Below, piece after piece: positions 33,048 to 41,496 of a stretch of DNA of 64,000 nucleotides. Origin of the DNA: Aquilonibacter sp963703325 (lineage in GTDB: Bacteria > Vulcanimicrobiota > Vulcanimicrobiia > Vulcanimicrobiales > Vulcanimicrobiaceae); the NCBI GenBank assembly GCA_963703325.1, contig OY969805.1, positions 930,001-994,000 of the forward strand. The letters are read 5' to 3'. The first letter of the stretch is position 1. The number at the start of each line of letters is the position of its first letter. Made by a program: the position numbers and the translations under genes. The notes beneath the pieces were generated by a model that saw nothing but the letters and a program-made list of their open reading frames with translations, did not search any database and had not been told where the DNA came from.

Positions 33048-34280
33048 ATGCGCAACCAGGCGCTGATCTGGAACACCGACACGTCACTGCAAGTCACGTC
33101 GCTTACGGCTCGGCTGCGCGGCTTCGCAGAGATCGGTGAGCATGCCGGATCCGTCCACGTGAGCGATCTCTGGGACGGACAAGACCCCTTCCCGATCCTG
33201 GCTCACCAGTGGGCACTCGCGGGCGAAACCCTCGCCTTCGAGGCCCGCGTCCGCGGTACGCACCTCGCGTTCGAGGTCGAGCCGCTGCTCGACGTCTTTG
33301 GCGCCGTCGCCGGCGTGACCGGTCGGGCCGTCGAGATCGCGTTGTCCGGCAGTTCGCTCGCCGCCGCCTATCCGCACGCTGAACGCGCCGCGGGGCTGGG
33401 CACGTGGCACGAAGATTTGCGGACCGGCGGCGTGACGATCTCTGAGGGTCTTGCGAACCTCTTGGGATTACCATTTGAAACGACGCACCTGTCGCTGCGC
33501 AGTTTCGATCATCCAGCCGATCGCGAACACATCACCCAGACGCTCGCCGACGCTGCGAGCGAGTCCAGCTACTTATGCGACCATCGCATCCTATGTCAAG
33601 GCGGGCGCGTACGCGCGGTGCGCGAACGGGTGCGCACGATGTTCGACGGAGACGGCAACGCCATTGCCCGAGTTGGAAGTTTGCTTGACATCACCGACCT
33701 CAAGGAACGCGAAGCCGAGCTCTCGGAGCTGGCGCTGCACGATCCGCTCACCCGTCTGCCGAACCGCTGCGCACTCGAGGAACGCTTGCGCGCGGCGTTC
33801 GCGCGCTGCGAGCGCAATGACCGGCGCTGCGCGATTTTCTTCATCGATCTCGACGATTTCAAAGCGATCAACGATCAGTACGGTCACGCATACGGCGACC
33901 GCGTCTTGATTGCCGTGGCCGATCGCCTCACGCGGCACGTGCGCTCGTCAGACACCGTCGCGCGCATGGGCGGCGACGAGTTTGTGGTGTTGATCGATGA
34001 TCTATTCACCAATGAAGCGGCCGCCGACGCTGCGCGCAAGATTCTGCGCAGTCTCGACGAGCCGCTACGTATCGACGATCGGCCAATTCGGGTCCGCGCG
34101 AGCATTGGGGTCGCGACCTACCCCGGCTCTGGTGCCACGCCGCCGGCGCTGCTCTCCGCTGCCGATCGCGAAATGTACGAAGTAAAGCGGAACGGCGGCA
34201 ACGGTATCAAACTTGCCACCGCATGGCAAGCCCACTCTTCACCGGCCCGGACTCGATACGAGACCCGCGAGAGCGCCTAG
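33048..34280 (+). CDS. PAS-GGDEF diguanylate cyclase
   Basis: The 410-residue protein has an N-terminal sensor region, a PAS-like domain (GLGTWHEDLRTGGVTISEGL and VGSLLDITDLKERE), and a C-terminal GGDEF domain with LHDPLTRLPNRCALEERL, FFIDLDDFKAINDQYGHAYG and ARMGGDEFVVL. All catalytic residues are present, so it should make c-di-GMP from GTP. I chose the ATG at 33048 for its GGAGAGGAAC site; the frame extends to 32724 through low-quality sequence. Its end overlaps the next gene by 58 bp. Confidence 0.9.
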   Translation: MRNQALIWNTDTSLQVTSLTARLRGFAEIGEHAGSVHVSDLWDGQDPFPILAHQWALAGETLAFEARVRGTHLAFEVEPLLDVFGAVAGVTGRAVEIALSGSSLAAAYPHAERAAGLGTWHEDLRTGGVTISEGLANLLGLPFETTHLSLRSFDHPADREHITQTLADAASESSYLCDHRILCQGGRVRAVRERVRTMFDGDGNAIARVGSLLDITDLKEREAELSELALHDPLTRLPNRCALEERLRAAFARCERNDRRCAIFFIDLDDFKAINDQYGHAYGDRVLIAVADRLTRHVRSSDTVARMGGDEFVVLIDDLFTNEAAADAARKILRSLDEPLRIDDRPIRVRASIGVATYPGSGATPPALLSAADREMYEVKRNGGNGIKLATAWQAHSSPARTRYETRESA

Positions 34281-35578
34281 CCTTCGTCCTCACCCTCCTC
34301 TTTGCGTTTCCGATCGCCGCGCTGATCGGCCTGGTCATCCACCAGAGTGTCGGCGTGTCCGAAGTCGCGCTCTTTATCGTGGTCGCGATGCTCTACGTCA
34401 CGCTCGCGCGCGGGCGGTTAATCGGTTCCTCGGTAATGATCCACGAAACGCAGTACCCGCGCGTCTTTGCGATCGTTAAAGCTGCCTGCGCGCGATTGGA
34501 TATCGCGCTACCGCTGATCTTCGTGCGCGAAGACAACTACGTCCCGGTCGCGGCCCTCGGATTCGGCGAACCCTATTCGCTGGTACTCTCGACGCATTGG
34601 ATCGAACACTTCGAAGACGACGAGTTGGCCTTTGCGGTTGGGCGCGAGCTGGGCCATATCGCTGCCGGCCATACCCGTTTTCTTTCACTGCTCAGCGTGA
34701 ACGGTAACGAGAATCCGATCGTCTCGCTGATCTTCGGCGGGTGGCTCCGTACCTGCAGCCACACCTGCGACAAGGTCGGCCTGCTCATCTGCGGCTCGCT
34801 TGACGCGGCGACCCGCTCGATCGTCATCGCCTCATTTCATAGTTTCGGTCGTCACATCAGCACCGAACAATTCGCCGAACAGGGACGCGAGATCGCCAGC
34901 GATAGCGTCCTGCGTTTAGGCGAATGGCTCGGCGGCGAACCCTACGCGACCCGACGCATCGCCGACCTGCGTGCGTTTGAAGAAACGCCGCAATACGTGG
35001 CCGCGCAAGCGTGGCTCGGGCGCGAGATTTCGGAGGAACCGCCGATGCTCGCGACCTCGACGAGCGTTCGCGTGACGCGCGCCGACTGCGCGAGCATCTT
35101 TCGTCGCGGCTGGGCGATTGCAATCGATACCGTCGTCGTGCTTGCGTGCGTAGGCGTCTTTGCGGGCGCGAGCGGCCACTCGCCGATGGGTTATTACCTC
35201 ACTGACGAGGATTGGCACAATTTCACGCACCTCAAGCTCGTCGGTGAGGCCGCGTCCATTCTGGGGCGATATTCTTTCAGCCCGACCGTGTACCTCACCG
35301 CGATCTATCTCTGGCTGCTCGTCGGCGTCGCCGGCCAAAGCTTCGGCATGATGATCACCGGGCTGCGGGTGGTGACGACCGACTTTGGCCAACCCGGCCT
35401 GTTGCGTTCCTTCTGGCGCTACCTGATCGTGATGTTCTTATGGTGGCTGGTCTTGCTCTGGGCGCCGTTTTCACGACGGATCATGCTGCACGATCGCTGG
35501 AGCGGCACGCGCCTTATCCGCGCGGAACGGATTATGGCGCGGGCTTCCCTCGACTCCACTTCGCTACGCTCGGGATGA
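34223..35578 (+). CDS. M48-like metalloprotease domain fused to RDD membrane domain, zinc site altered
   Basis: The 451-residue protein opens with two membrane helices. It then has an M48/HtpX-like domain where the zinc motif HExxH appears as RELGH (in AFAVGRELGHIAAGHTRF), so the first zinc His is Arg. The C-terminal third is an RDD domain (RRGWAIAIDTVVVLACVGVF, SFGMMITGLRVV, MLHDRWSGTRLI). Loss of the His suggests a non-proteolytic member, unless the second His cluster AAGH substitutes. The start lies 58 bp inside the GGDEF gene. The C-terminal codons SLDSTSLRSG fall in a known-looking dispersed DNA motif. Confidence 0.82.
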   Translation: MASPLFTGPDSIRDPRERLAFVLTLLFAFPIAALIGLVIHQSVGVSEVALFIVVAMLYVTLARGRLIGSSVMIHETQYPRVFAIVKAACARLDIALPLIFVREDNYVPVAALGFGEPYSLVLSTHWIEHFEDDELAFAVGRELGHIAAGHTRFLSLLSVNGNENPIVSLIFGGWLRTCSHTCDKVGLLICGSLDAATRSIVIASFHSFGRHISTEQFAEQGREIASDSVLRLGEWLGGEPYATRRIADLRAFEETPQYVAAQAWLGREISEEPPMLATSTSVRVTRADCASIFRRGWAIAIDTVVVLACVGVFAGASGHSPMGYYLTDEDWHNFTHLKLVGEAASILGRYSFSPTVYLTAIYLWLLVGVAGQSFGMMITGLRVVTTDFGQPGLLRSFWRYLIVMFLWWLVLLWAPFSRRIMLHDRWSGTRLIRAERIMARASLDSTSLRSG

Positions 35579-35580
35579 CA
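35548..35580. repeat. Dispersed-type GGGATGACA motif at a convergent junction
   Basis: The stretch with CCTCGACTCCACTTCGC, TACGCTCGGGATGACA resembles a short motif I recall as repeated in many bacterial genomes. Both convergent genes end inside it: the M48-RDD gene at 35578 and the AhpD-like gene at 35564. It supplies their final codons and stops. Only one copy is in this window, so the repeat status is by recollection. Confidence 0.35.
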
Positions 35581-35917
35581 AGGGTCGGAGCGCGTTGATC
35601 ACGCGGCTAAGATAGTTGTTGAGGCCGATCGCCGCGATAACTTCGACGCAGCCGGCTTCATCGTAATTCGCGCGCAGCGCTTCCCAAAGTGGCGGCGGCA
35701 GTGCGCGTGGCTCGCGCGTCAGCGCGACGGTTGCCGCGAGCGCGGCCCGCTCAGGGTCGGAGAAGAGTGGGCTGTGGGCGAAGTCACCCAGCGTCGCAAG
35801 CGTTGCTTCGTCAACACCCAAGCCACTCGCGATCTCTTTGTGAACGCAGGTGCAATATTCGCAAGCATTGAGCCACGCTACCATCAGCGCGATCAATTCT
35901 CGCGTGCGCGGCGGCAA
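35564..35917 (-). CDS. Carboxymuconolactone decarboxylase/AhpD-like protein, N-terminus displaced by frameshift
   Basis: The 117-residue frame contains the AhpD-type core RTRELIALMVAWLNACEYCT with the redox CxxC and downstream CVH, then GVDEATLATLGDFAHSPLFS. It should be a peroxidase-like or gamma-carboxymuconolactone decarboxylase-fold enzyme. In family members a further 30-40 residues precede the core. Such a segment (VAGLFDALSARPALARSLAA, then HVRE) is present just upstream in a different frame (GTG at 36003 to TAG at 35929). The two parts would join by a one-base addition or two-base removal near 35926-35931. Confidence 0.72.
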   Translation of the reverse strand: MPPRTRELIALMVAWLNACEYCTCVHKEIASGLGVDEATLATLGDFAHSPLFSDPERAALAATVALTREPRALPPPLWEALRANYDEAGCVEVIAAIGLNNYLSRVINALRPLSSRA

Positions 35918-35928
35918 GACGCCGGCGT

Positions 35929-36003
35929 CTACTCACGTACGTGCGCGGCGAGCGAACGCGCCAACGCCGGACGTGCCGAGAGCGCGTCGAACAACCCCGC
36001 CAC
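35929..36003 (-). pseudogene. Out-of-frame N-terminus of the AhpD-like gene
   Basis: The short frame from GTG 36003 (VAGLFDALSARPALARSLAA, then HVRE and TAG) reads like the helical N-terminus of AhpD-like proteins; the downstream frame continues DAGVLPPRTREL. The start lies 9 bp after the upstream regulator stop. Sequencing error or real decay cannot be told apart here. Confidence 0.5.
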
Positions 36004-36011
36004 GCGGTGGC

Positions 36012-37394
36012 TTAACCGGCCTGCGTCAGTTCGCGGAACCCGGCGTCGCCGCGTAACGAATCGAAGCGAGTGTCGTTTTCGACCGAGAGCCACTCCATCT
36101 GTCCGCGCATCCGGCGGAGCAGCTCGAGCGCGATCGTGCGATCGCCGACCGCAGCCGCAGCCGCAGCCAGATCCGTCGGTACGACGTCGCGTTCGTGCAT
36201 CATCGCATAGGCGAGCTGCGCGCGCGCTTCGCCGACGCGATGCTGATTGGCGTACACGTGTGCGAGCAGCGCCGATGCTTCGGCGCGACAATAGCTGCAC
36301 GACGCGGCGTAGTGATTGTACGCGTCGATCGCGCGGCTGAAATTGCCCTCCGCCTCATACGCCTCGCCGATCGTGGGTAACACATCGGTACGCTGCGGCG
36401 AAAGATCCAACGCCTGCCGCGAATACGCGATCGCCTCATTGAAATGACGATCGAGATACGCGGTACTCCCGAGCCACGCGCTGGTCGAAACCGAGAGCGG
36501 ATCGAGTTCACCCGCGACCTGCAGCTGCGCGAAAGCCGCGCGCAAGTTGCCCCGCCGAATGAGCGCGACGCCGTACCACTCGTGCGCCGGTCCGTTAGCC
36601 GGATCGAGCGAAATCGCGCGCTGTAATTCGCCGACGGCGTCGTTGAGATTCTTCCCGTCGATGTCGATGAGGCCAAGCGCCGCATGCGCTTCAGAAGAAT
36701 TGGGATCGAGGGTCAGAGCCAGTTGGGCATAGCTGCGCGCGCGCGAAAAGTACACGTGCGGCGTGGCGGTGCCGTAGCGGTAATCGCCCATGATCGCGTT
36801 AGCGTCAGCCAGTGCCGCGTACCCGCGCGCGTCGCGCGGATCGGTCCGGATCACTTGCCCGAAGTAGTCGAGGCTGCGCTCCACGCCCACGCGCGTGCGC
36901 AGATTCCAATAGTAGCGTCCGATTTCGTAGAGCCGCCCGCCCTCGACCGAGAGGCCGCCAGCGCTGCTGCGATGCGCCGCCCCCAAACTGACGAAGACCA
37001 CCGCGACCAGCGCAAACGCGGCCGCCGCGGTCGCGCCGATCCAGCGCCGCCGCGAGGCGGGCACCGGTGCAGCCGTCGGACGTTCGGTTCGCCGGACCGG
37101 CATCGCAAAGCGATAGCCGCGGCGCGGGACGGTCTCGATGGCATCAAGCGAGGCAAGCGAGCGCATCGTCTTGCGCAACACATAGATATTCTGAGCGAGG
37201 TTGGCCTCTTCGACGTAGCCTTCGGGCCAGATACGTTCGATCAACGCGTTTTTCGGGAGAACGTCACCTGGGTGCTCGATCAGCGCAAGCAGCGTCTCCA
37301 CGACCTTTGGACCCAACGGAACCAGTTCGCCCCGATGCAGCAGCAAGAGGCGCTCGACGTCGAGCCGGAACGACCCGAACTCATAGGTGCTCAT
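36012..37394 (-). CDS. CadC-like membrane regulator: winged helix, one TM helix, TPR repeats
   Basis: The 460-residue protein starts with an OmpR/CadC-type winged-helix domain (YEFGSFRLDVERLLLLHRGE, LIERIWPEGYVEEANLAQNI, TVPRRGYRF). One membrane helix (WIGATAAAAFALVAVVFVSL) follows at about residues 115-135, then a C-terminal domain of TPR repeats such as GLIDIDGKNLNDAVGELQRA and LDPNSSEAHAALG. This build is that of one-component regulators that sense outside or envelope signals while bound to DNA. Targets are unknown. It is followed by the AhpD-like gene after 8 bp. Confidence 0.88.
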   Translation of the reverse strand: MSTYEFGSFRLDVERLLLLHRGELVPLGPKVVETLLALIEHPGDVLPKNALIERIWPEGYVEEANLAQNIYVLRKTMRSLASLDAIETVPRRGYRFAMPVRRTERPTAAPVPASRRRWIGATAAAAFALVAVVFVSLGAAHRSSAGGLSVEGGRLYEIGRYYWNLRTRVGVERSLDYFGQVIRTDPRDARGYAALADANAIMGDYRYGTATPHVYFSRARSYAQLALTLDPNSSEAHAALGLIDIDGKNLNDAVGELQRAISLDPANGPAHEWYGVALIRRGNLRAAFAQLQVAGELDPLSVSTSAWLGSTAYLDRHFNEAIAYSRQALDLSPQRTDVLPTIGEAYEAEGNFSRAIDAYNHYAASCSYCRAEASALLAHVYANQHRVGEARAQLAYAMMHERDVVPTDLAAAAAAVGDRTIALELLRRMRGQMEWLSVENDTRFDSLRGDAGFRELTQAG

Positions 37395-37463
37395 GTTATC
37401 GTTTCCTGTGGCGGGCGGACTCGTCTGCCCTCGTGTACGGCCCCGCGCAAGAAGAGGTTTCGC

Positions 37464-38438
37464 TCAAGCGAGATAGGGTTCATTTGGCGCCACCGGGCGC
37501 AGGACGCGATCGATCTCCGCGATCAGATCATCTCCCAGCTTTACCTCGGCCGCCCCCACGTTGTCCTTGACATGCGCCGGGTTCGTCGCTCCAACAATCG
37601 CGCTGGTGACCGCCGGTTGCCGCAGCACCCACGCGAGCGCCAGCTGTGACATGCTGATACCTGCTTGACTCGCGAGAGGTTGCAACCGTTGCACGGCATC
37701 GAGCACCGGCTGGGTGAGGTACTCGTCCATCATGTCGCGGTACGGTCCGGCAGCGCGCGTCCCGGCCGGCGGATGCGTCGCGTCGGTGTACTTGCCGGTG
37801 AGAATGCCCATCGCAAGCGGTGACCAGACAACGTTTCCAAGGCCATATTCGTCACAGACCGGCAGCACGCGCGCTTCGATACGCCGCCACAGCGCACTGT
37901 ACTGCGGTTGATTGCTGATCGGCACGGCCCATCCGCGCGCGCGACACAACGTTACCGCGGCCACGATCTGATCGGCATTCCATTCCGAAACGCCCCAGTA
38001 CAACACCTTGCCCGCACGAATCACGTCGTTCATCATCTCGCATGTCTCTTCGAGTGGCGTACTCGTGCTGTAGCGATGGCACTGATAGAGATCGATGTAC
38101 TCGACACTGAGACGACGCAGCGAGTGATGGACTTGATCGTGAATGTGCTTGCGCGAGAGACCGCGTTCGTTCACGCTATCGCCCATCGGGAAATAGACCT
38201 TCGTTGCGAGCACGAGCGCGTCACGATTGAGCTCGCGCACGATCGGGGCAAGCGTTTCCTCAGCGGCCCCCTTCGCGTAGACGTTCGCGGTATCGATGAA
38301 ATTGACACCTGCTTCCCACGCGGCCAAAATGCAGGCGCGCGAGGTGTCGCGGTCGACGCTGTTGCCAAACGTAAGCCACGATCCGATGCCGATAACCGAA
38401 AGCTTTAATCCCGAATGTCCGAGGGCGCGATAGCGCAT
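37464..38438 (-). CDS. Aldo/keto reductase (YghZ/Kv-beta-like)
   Basis: The 324-residue TIM-barrel protein has the AKR tetrad: Asp and Tyr in NFIDTANVYAKG, Lys in VLATKVYFP, and His in LYQCHRYS. AIVGATNPAHVKDNVGA near the C-terminus is the NADPH-binding loop. Sequence style (MRYRALGHSGLKLSVIGIGS) places it with the YghZ/AKR14 or potassium-channel beta-like group. It starts 5 bp after the lipid kinase stop and ends the long operon that begins at 42756. Confidence 0.92.
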   Translation of the reverse strand: MRYRALGHSGLKLSVIGIGSWLTFGNSVDRDTSRACILAAWEAGVNFIDTANVYAKGAAEETLAPIVRELNRDALVLATKVYFPMGDSVNERGLSRKHIHDQVHHSLRRLSVEYIDLYQCHRYSTSTPLEETCEMMNDVIRAGKVLYWGVSEWNADQIVAAVTLCRARGWAVPISNQPQYSALWRRIEARVLPVCDEYGLGNVVWSPLAMGILTGKYTDATHPPAGTRAAGPYRDMMDEYLTQPVLDAVQRLQPLASQAGISMSQLALAWVLRQPAVTSAIVGATNPAHVKDNVGAAEVKLGDDLIAEIDRVLRPVAPNEPYLA

Positions 38439-38443
38439 GGGAT

Positions 38444-39286
38444 TTACTGCGGCACAAAGACGCGCAGCGCCTTCGGAATGTTCTCGAACACCGCAGGGGT
38501 GGTGCCGGCAGGCTCACCATCGGCGGTGATGTGGTGCGGACGGCGCGTCGTGACCTCGAAGCGTTGCGACCGCAGCGCGCGCAGACCGGGCCCGTTGAAG
38601 GGACGTCCAGTGAGCAGCGCTTGCGCAATGGCGAACGCTTCATAGACGTTTCGAATGTCGACACTATAGAGCTCGAAGTAACCGTCATCGATCGACGCAT
38701 CCTCAACATTGATAAAGCCACCGAAGTGCCGGTTGTTCGCGACCGTAAGTTGAATTGTCCGCATCCGCAAGTGCCGACCGTCGAAGCCAACCTCGGCTCG
38801 AATCGGCCGCGCGTAGCGGAGCGCCTCAAACGCGGTGGCAATCACTGCTAAGAAACCGAAGCGCTGCTTGAGTTCGGGCGTCTGCAAGCGCGTGATGCGG
38901 CTCGAGACACCGATGCTCGCCTCGTTGACGTAGTAGCGGCCGTTGACGCGCGCTGCGTCGATCGCCCGTTCGTGCCGCGCGGCGATGATCTCTACCGCGC
39001 CGCGAACGTCGAGCGAGATTCCAAGCGAACGCGCAAGATCGTTGAACGTACCGAGCGGGACGATACCGAGCGGGAGATTGCGCGTAATTGCGGCCTCGAT
39101 GGCACTGAGCAGCGTGCCGTCACCGCCGGCGCACACGATACAGTCGGCATCGGCAACGACGTCGCTCGGCCACGCGGTTTCGACGAATTCGATCCCGGCC
39201 GCTCGCAGTGCTTCGCGTGTCGCATCGGCTTGCGTGCGCGCGCGCCCCGACTTCAGGTTGATCACCAGCTGCGCGACCATCTGCAC
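38444..39286 (-). CDS. Diacylglycerol kinase-family lipid kinase
   Basis: The 280-residue protein has the DAGK catalytic motifs VCAGGDGTLLSAIEAA and VPLGTFNDLARSLGI, and the later ASIDDGYFELYSV with a conserved acidic pair. It resembles the YegS/DgkB group, which phosphorylates diacylglycerol or related lipids. Its ATG overlaps the deaminase stop by one base, so it is in the same operon as the FUSC-RibD genes. Confidence 0.9.
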   Translation of the reverse strand: MQMVAQLVINLKSGRARTQADATREALRAAGIEFVETAWPSDVVADADCIVCAGGDGTLLSAIEAAITRNLPLGIVPLGTFNDLARSLGISLDVRGAVEIIAARHERAIDAARVNGRYYVNEASIGVSSRITRLQTPELKQRFGFLAVIATAFEALRYARPIRAEVGFDGRHLRMRTIQLTVANNRHFGGFINVEDASIDDGYFELYSVDIRNVYEAFAIAQALLTGRPFNGPGLRALRSQRFEVTTRRPHHITADGEPAGTTPAVFENIPKALRVFVPQ

Positions 39287-39738
39287 TAGCCGATCAAATG
39301 CGCGTTGATCTGCGCAACCGCCGGCGCTTCGCTGGAAACCTCAATCACCTCAACGCCCGCAGCCGCCAGGTCCTCGGCGCCGTGACCCTCGACAAAGATC
39401 GACGGCTCACGCATCGCAAACACGACGCGGGGAATGCCGGCGTCGATGATACGCGCCGCGCACGCCGGCAGGCCGGAGACGCGCGTACTGCACGGCTCAA
39501 GCGAGCTATACAGCGTGCTGCTGCGCAGATCCGCACCGGCTTCGACCGCCTTGTCGATCGCGACTTGCTCGGCGTGCGATTGCGGGCCGCGCTCGCGACT
39601 ATAGCCATCGGCGATCATCACGCCGTCCTCGGCTGCAATGATCGCGCCAACCGAATACGCGCTGCTCGACGGTAGCGCGATACGTGAGAGCGCGATCGCG
39701 TCGCGCAGCAGTCGTAGATCGCGCGGCTCTTCGTTCAC
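39286..39738 (-). CDS. RibD-type pyrimidine deaminase domain protein
   Basis: The 150-residue protein is a cytidine-deaminase-fold enzyme. It has SHAEQVAIDKA with the zinc His and catalytic Glu, and SLEPCSTRVSGLPACAARII with the zinc Cys pair. The sequence resembles the deaminase half of RibD (5-amino-6-ribosylaminouracil pathway) or related CMP/dCMP-type deaminases. It overlaps the upstream gene by 4 bp (39735-39738), and that gene carries a RibD-type reductase domain, so the two together make up a split RibD. Confidence 0.82.
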   Translation of the reverse strand: MNEEPRDLRLLRDAIALSRIALPSSSAYSVGAIIAAEDGVMIADGYSRERGPQSHAEQVAIDKAVEAGADLRSSTLYSSLEPCSTRVSGLPACAARIIDAGIPRVVFAMREPSIFVEGHGAEDLAAAGVEVIEVSSEAPAVAQINAHLIG

Positions 39739-41039
39739 GGTAGCGGATGCTCGTATTCGAGCACGGCCATTCCGCCGAGCGCGCGCACACCGCGCAGCAC
39801 CAAGCGATGCTTGGCATCATTGAGGAACGAGGCGGCATTGACCAGTCGCGGCGCCTGCGCATCGCCGACGAAGAAGGGCGCGATGGCCACGCGCAACCGG
39901 TCGAACGTCCCCGCCGCCAAAAACGCGGTGAGGATGTGCGTGCCCCCTTCGACAAACAACGAGTGCAGGCCGCAATCGGCGAGCGCGGCGATGATCGCCG
40001 CGGGATCGAAGCGATCGATGACGACGACTTCGGCGCGATCGCCGATCCGCGCACGCACACGCTGCGCCCCTTCACTGCCGGTCAGCACGATGGTACGTGC
40101 GCTGCCGTCGAAAAAACGCAACGCAGGATCGAGATCGCCGGAACTCGTCACGGTGACGCGCGCGGCGTTGGGCGAGCGCAGCGACGGATCGTCGCGGCGC
40201 ACGGTTTCCGCCCCGACCAGCAACGCGTCGCATTGCTCGCGCGCAAGGCGCATGTCGGCCAGATCTTCCGGGCTCGAGAGCACGAGCCGTTGATCGGAAC
40301 GATCGTCGATGTAGCCGTCGAGCGAGACGGCCACCGAAACGTAAACGCGCACCTTCGGCCGTTCGATGAGCGTACGTAGGCGCGCCTGCGTTTCGTCGAT
40401 GAGCGTCGCGGGATGCGGGGTATCGCCCCTCGTGCCGAAGATGGCGCGGTGGAGGCGCACCGGGGGCGCCACGCGTTCGAGCTGTTCCAGGTGATGCCGC
40501 AGGTCGTGGTCATCCCAACCGCGCTGCACCTCGCGCAAGGCCGCCCGCGCATCGGCCACGCGCCGGCGTATGAGCAGCTCGGTGCGCACCGGATAGACGA
40601 ACCATGTCGCAACCACCCCGCAAAGCGCTCCGACCACGATGCCCAGCACGCGTATCGCAAAGAGCGTCCCCACCCCGGCGCCTTGCGAGCCTTGCAGAAG
40701 CGCAAAGATCAGCGTCGCGCAGGCGGCCCAATACGCGTAGTTGATGGGCCGCAGCCACATTCCGATAAAGAGGACGATGAAGATAAGGGTCGCGTCGATG
40801 ACACCGCTCGTTGGAACGAAACGCGAAACCACCGCCGCAACCAGCGTGCCGCCGATCGCGCCGGCCACGCGCAGCAAGCCCTTATAGATGGCGTCACCGC
40901 GGCCAACGGTGCCGCTGCACACGATGAACGCAGTGAGCACGACCCACGACCAGTGCTGCGGAAACGCGAGCATGCCGATCGCGAACGCCAGCACGAGTGC
41001 GACGAGCATTTGCAGCGCCATGCGCGTGTGAATGGTCAT
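39735..41039 (-). CDS. Fusion of FUSC-type membrane domain with RibD C-terminal reductase
   Basis: The 434-residue protein has an N-terminal membrane part of about five helices typical of the FUSC/aromatic-acid exporter family (LVALVLAFAIGMLAFPQHWS, YWAACATLIFALLQ, VLGIVVGALCGVVATWFVYP), then a linker of about 60 residues. From about residue 226 comes a dihydrofolate-reductase-fold RibD_C domain: VYVSVAVSLDGYID, CDALLVGAETVRRDDPSL, LFVEGGTHILTAFL. The frame is open throughout, with no stop at the junction. ATG at 41039 overlaps the upstream gene by 4 bp (ATGA). I know of no such membrane-tethered RibD reductase. Confidence 0.82.
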   Translation of the reverse strand: MTIHTRMALQMLVALVLAFAIGMLAFPQHWSWVVLTAFIVCSGTVGRGDAIYKGLLRVAGAIGGTLVAAVVSRFVPTSGVIDATLIFIVLFIGMWLRPINYAYWAACATLIFALLQGSQGAGVGTLFAIRVLGIVVGALCGVVATWFVYPVRTELLIRRRVADARAALREVQRGWDDHDLRHHLEQLERVAPPVRLHRAIFGTRGDTPHPATLIDETQARLRTLIERPKVRVYVSVAVSLDGYIDDRSDQRLVLSSPEDLADMRLAREQCDALLVGAETVRRDDPSLRSPNAARVTVTSSGDLDPALRFFDGSARTIVLTGSEGAQRVRARIGDRAEVVVIDRFDPAAIIAALADCGLHSLFVEGGTHILTAFLAAGTFDRLRVAIAPFFVGDAQAPRLVNAASFLNDAKHRLVLRGVRALGGMAVLEYEHPLP

Positions 41040-41485
41040 GCGGCCAGCCTCTGCACGACAAAGGTGCACGCGTAGGCAACAGCACCGGCCACAATGACCA
41101 GCAATGCGCCGAGCCCCGGCGACCCCGCGACGTGCAGCGGGACGACGAGCATCGTGAGCAACGGCAGCGCAATCGTCCGGCCGATCGCCGATCCGCGCTC
41201 GCCGTAGTTACGCAGCCAAATCGAGAGCGTCACGCCGCCGCAAAATAACAGTGCGCCCAGCACGGGCAGCGTTCGAAACGCTAACCCGACGAGCGCGGCA
41301 CCGAGTGCAATGAGCGGCAAGGATGCAAATTTCGCTAGCGATGCGCGCAGATCGAGTTTTTCCGGACGTCGCGCAAGCCCGACGGCGAGCGCCGCGGCGA
41401 GAATCGCGGGCGATGCGTTCACGCCGGCGCGCATGCAGATTGCGTACATCGCGCCGAAGCTCGCGAGCACGCCCGCGATGCCCAT
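41036..41485 (-). CDS. FUSC-like membrane protein, small subunit
   Basis: The 149-residue protein has four to five helices (GIAGVLASFGAMYAICM, FASLPLIALGAALVGLAF, LGALLFCGGVTLSIWL, GLGALLVIVAGAVAYACTFV) and looks like half of a FUSC-family exporter. The other half is in the overlapping downstream gene. I use the ATG at 41485 with AAAGG 6 nt upstream; a GTG at 41500 overlapping the MFS stop is also possible. Confidence 0.7.
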   Translation of the reverse strand: MGIAGVLASFGAMYAICMRAGVNASPAILAAALAVGLARRPEKLDLRASLAKFASLPLIALGAALVGLAFRTLPVLGALLFCGGVTLSIWLRNYGERGSAIGRTIALPLLTMLVVPLHVAGSPGLGALLVIVAGAVAYACTFVVQRLAA

Positions 41486-41496
41486 CAGCGCGCCTT

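Noticed and set aside
36684..37649. A 321-codon plus-strand frame
   Set aside because: Antisense to the CadC-like regulator gene; no domain and an Arg-rich composition.
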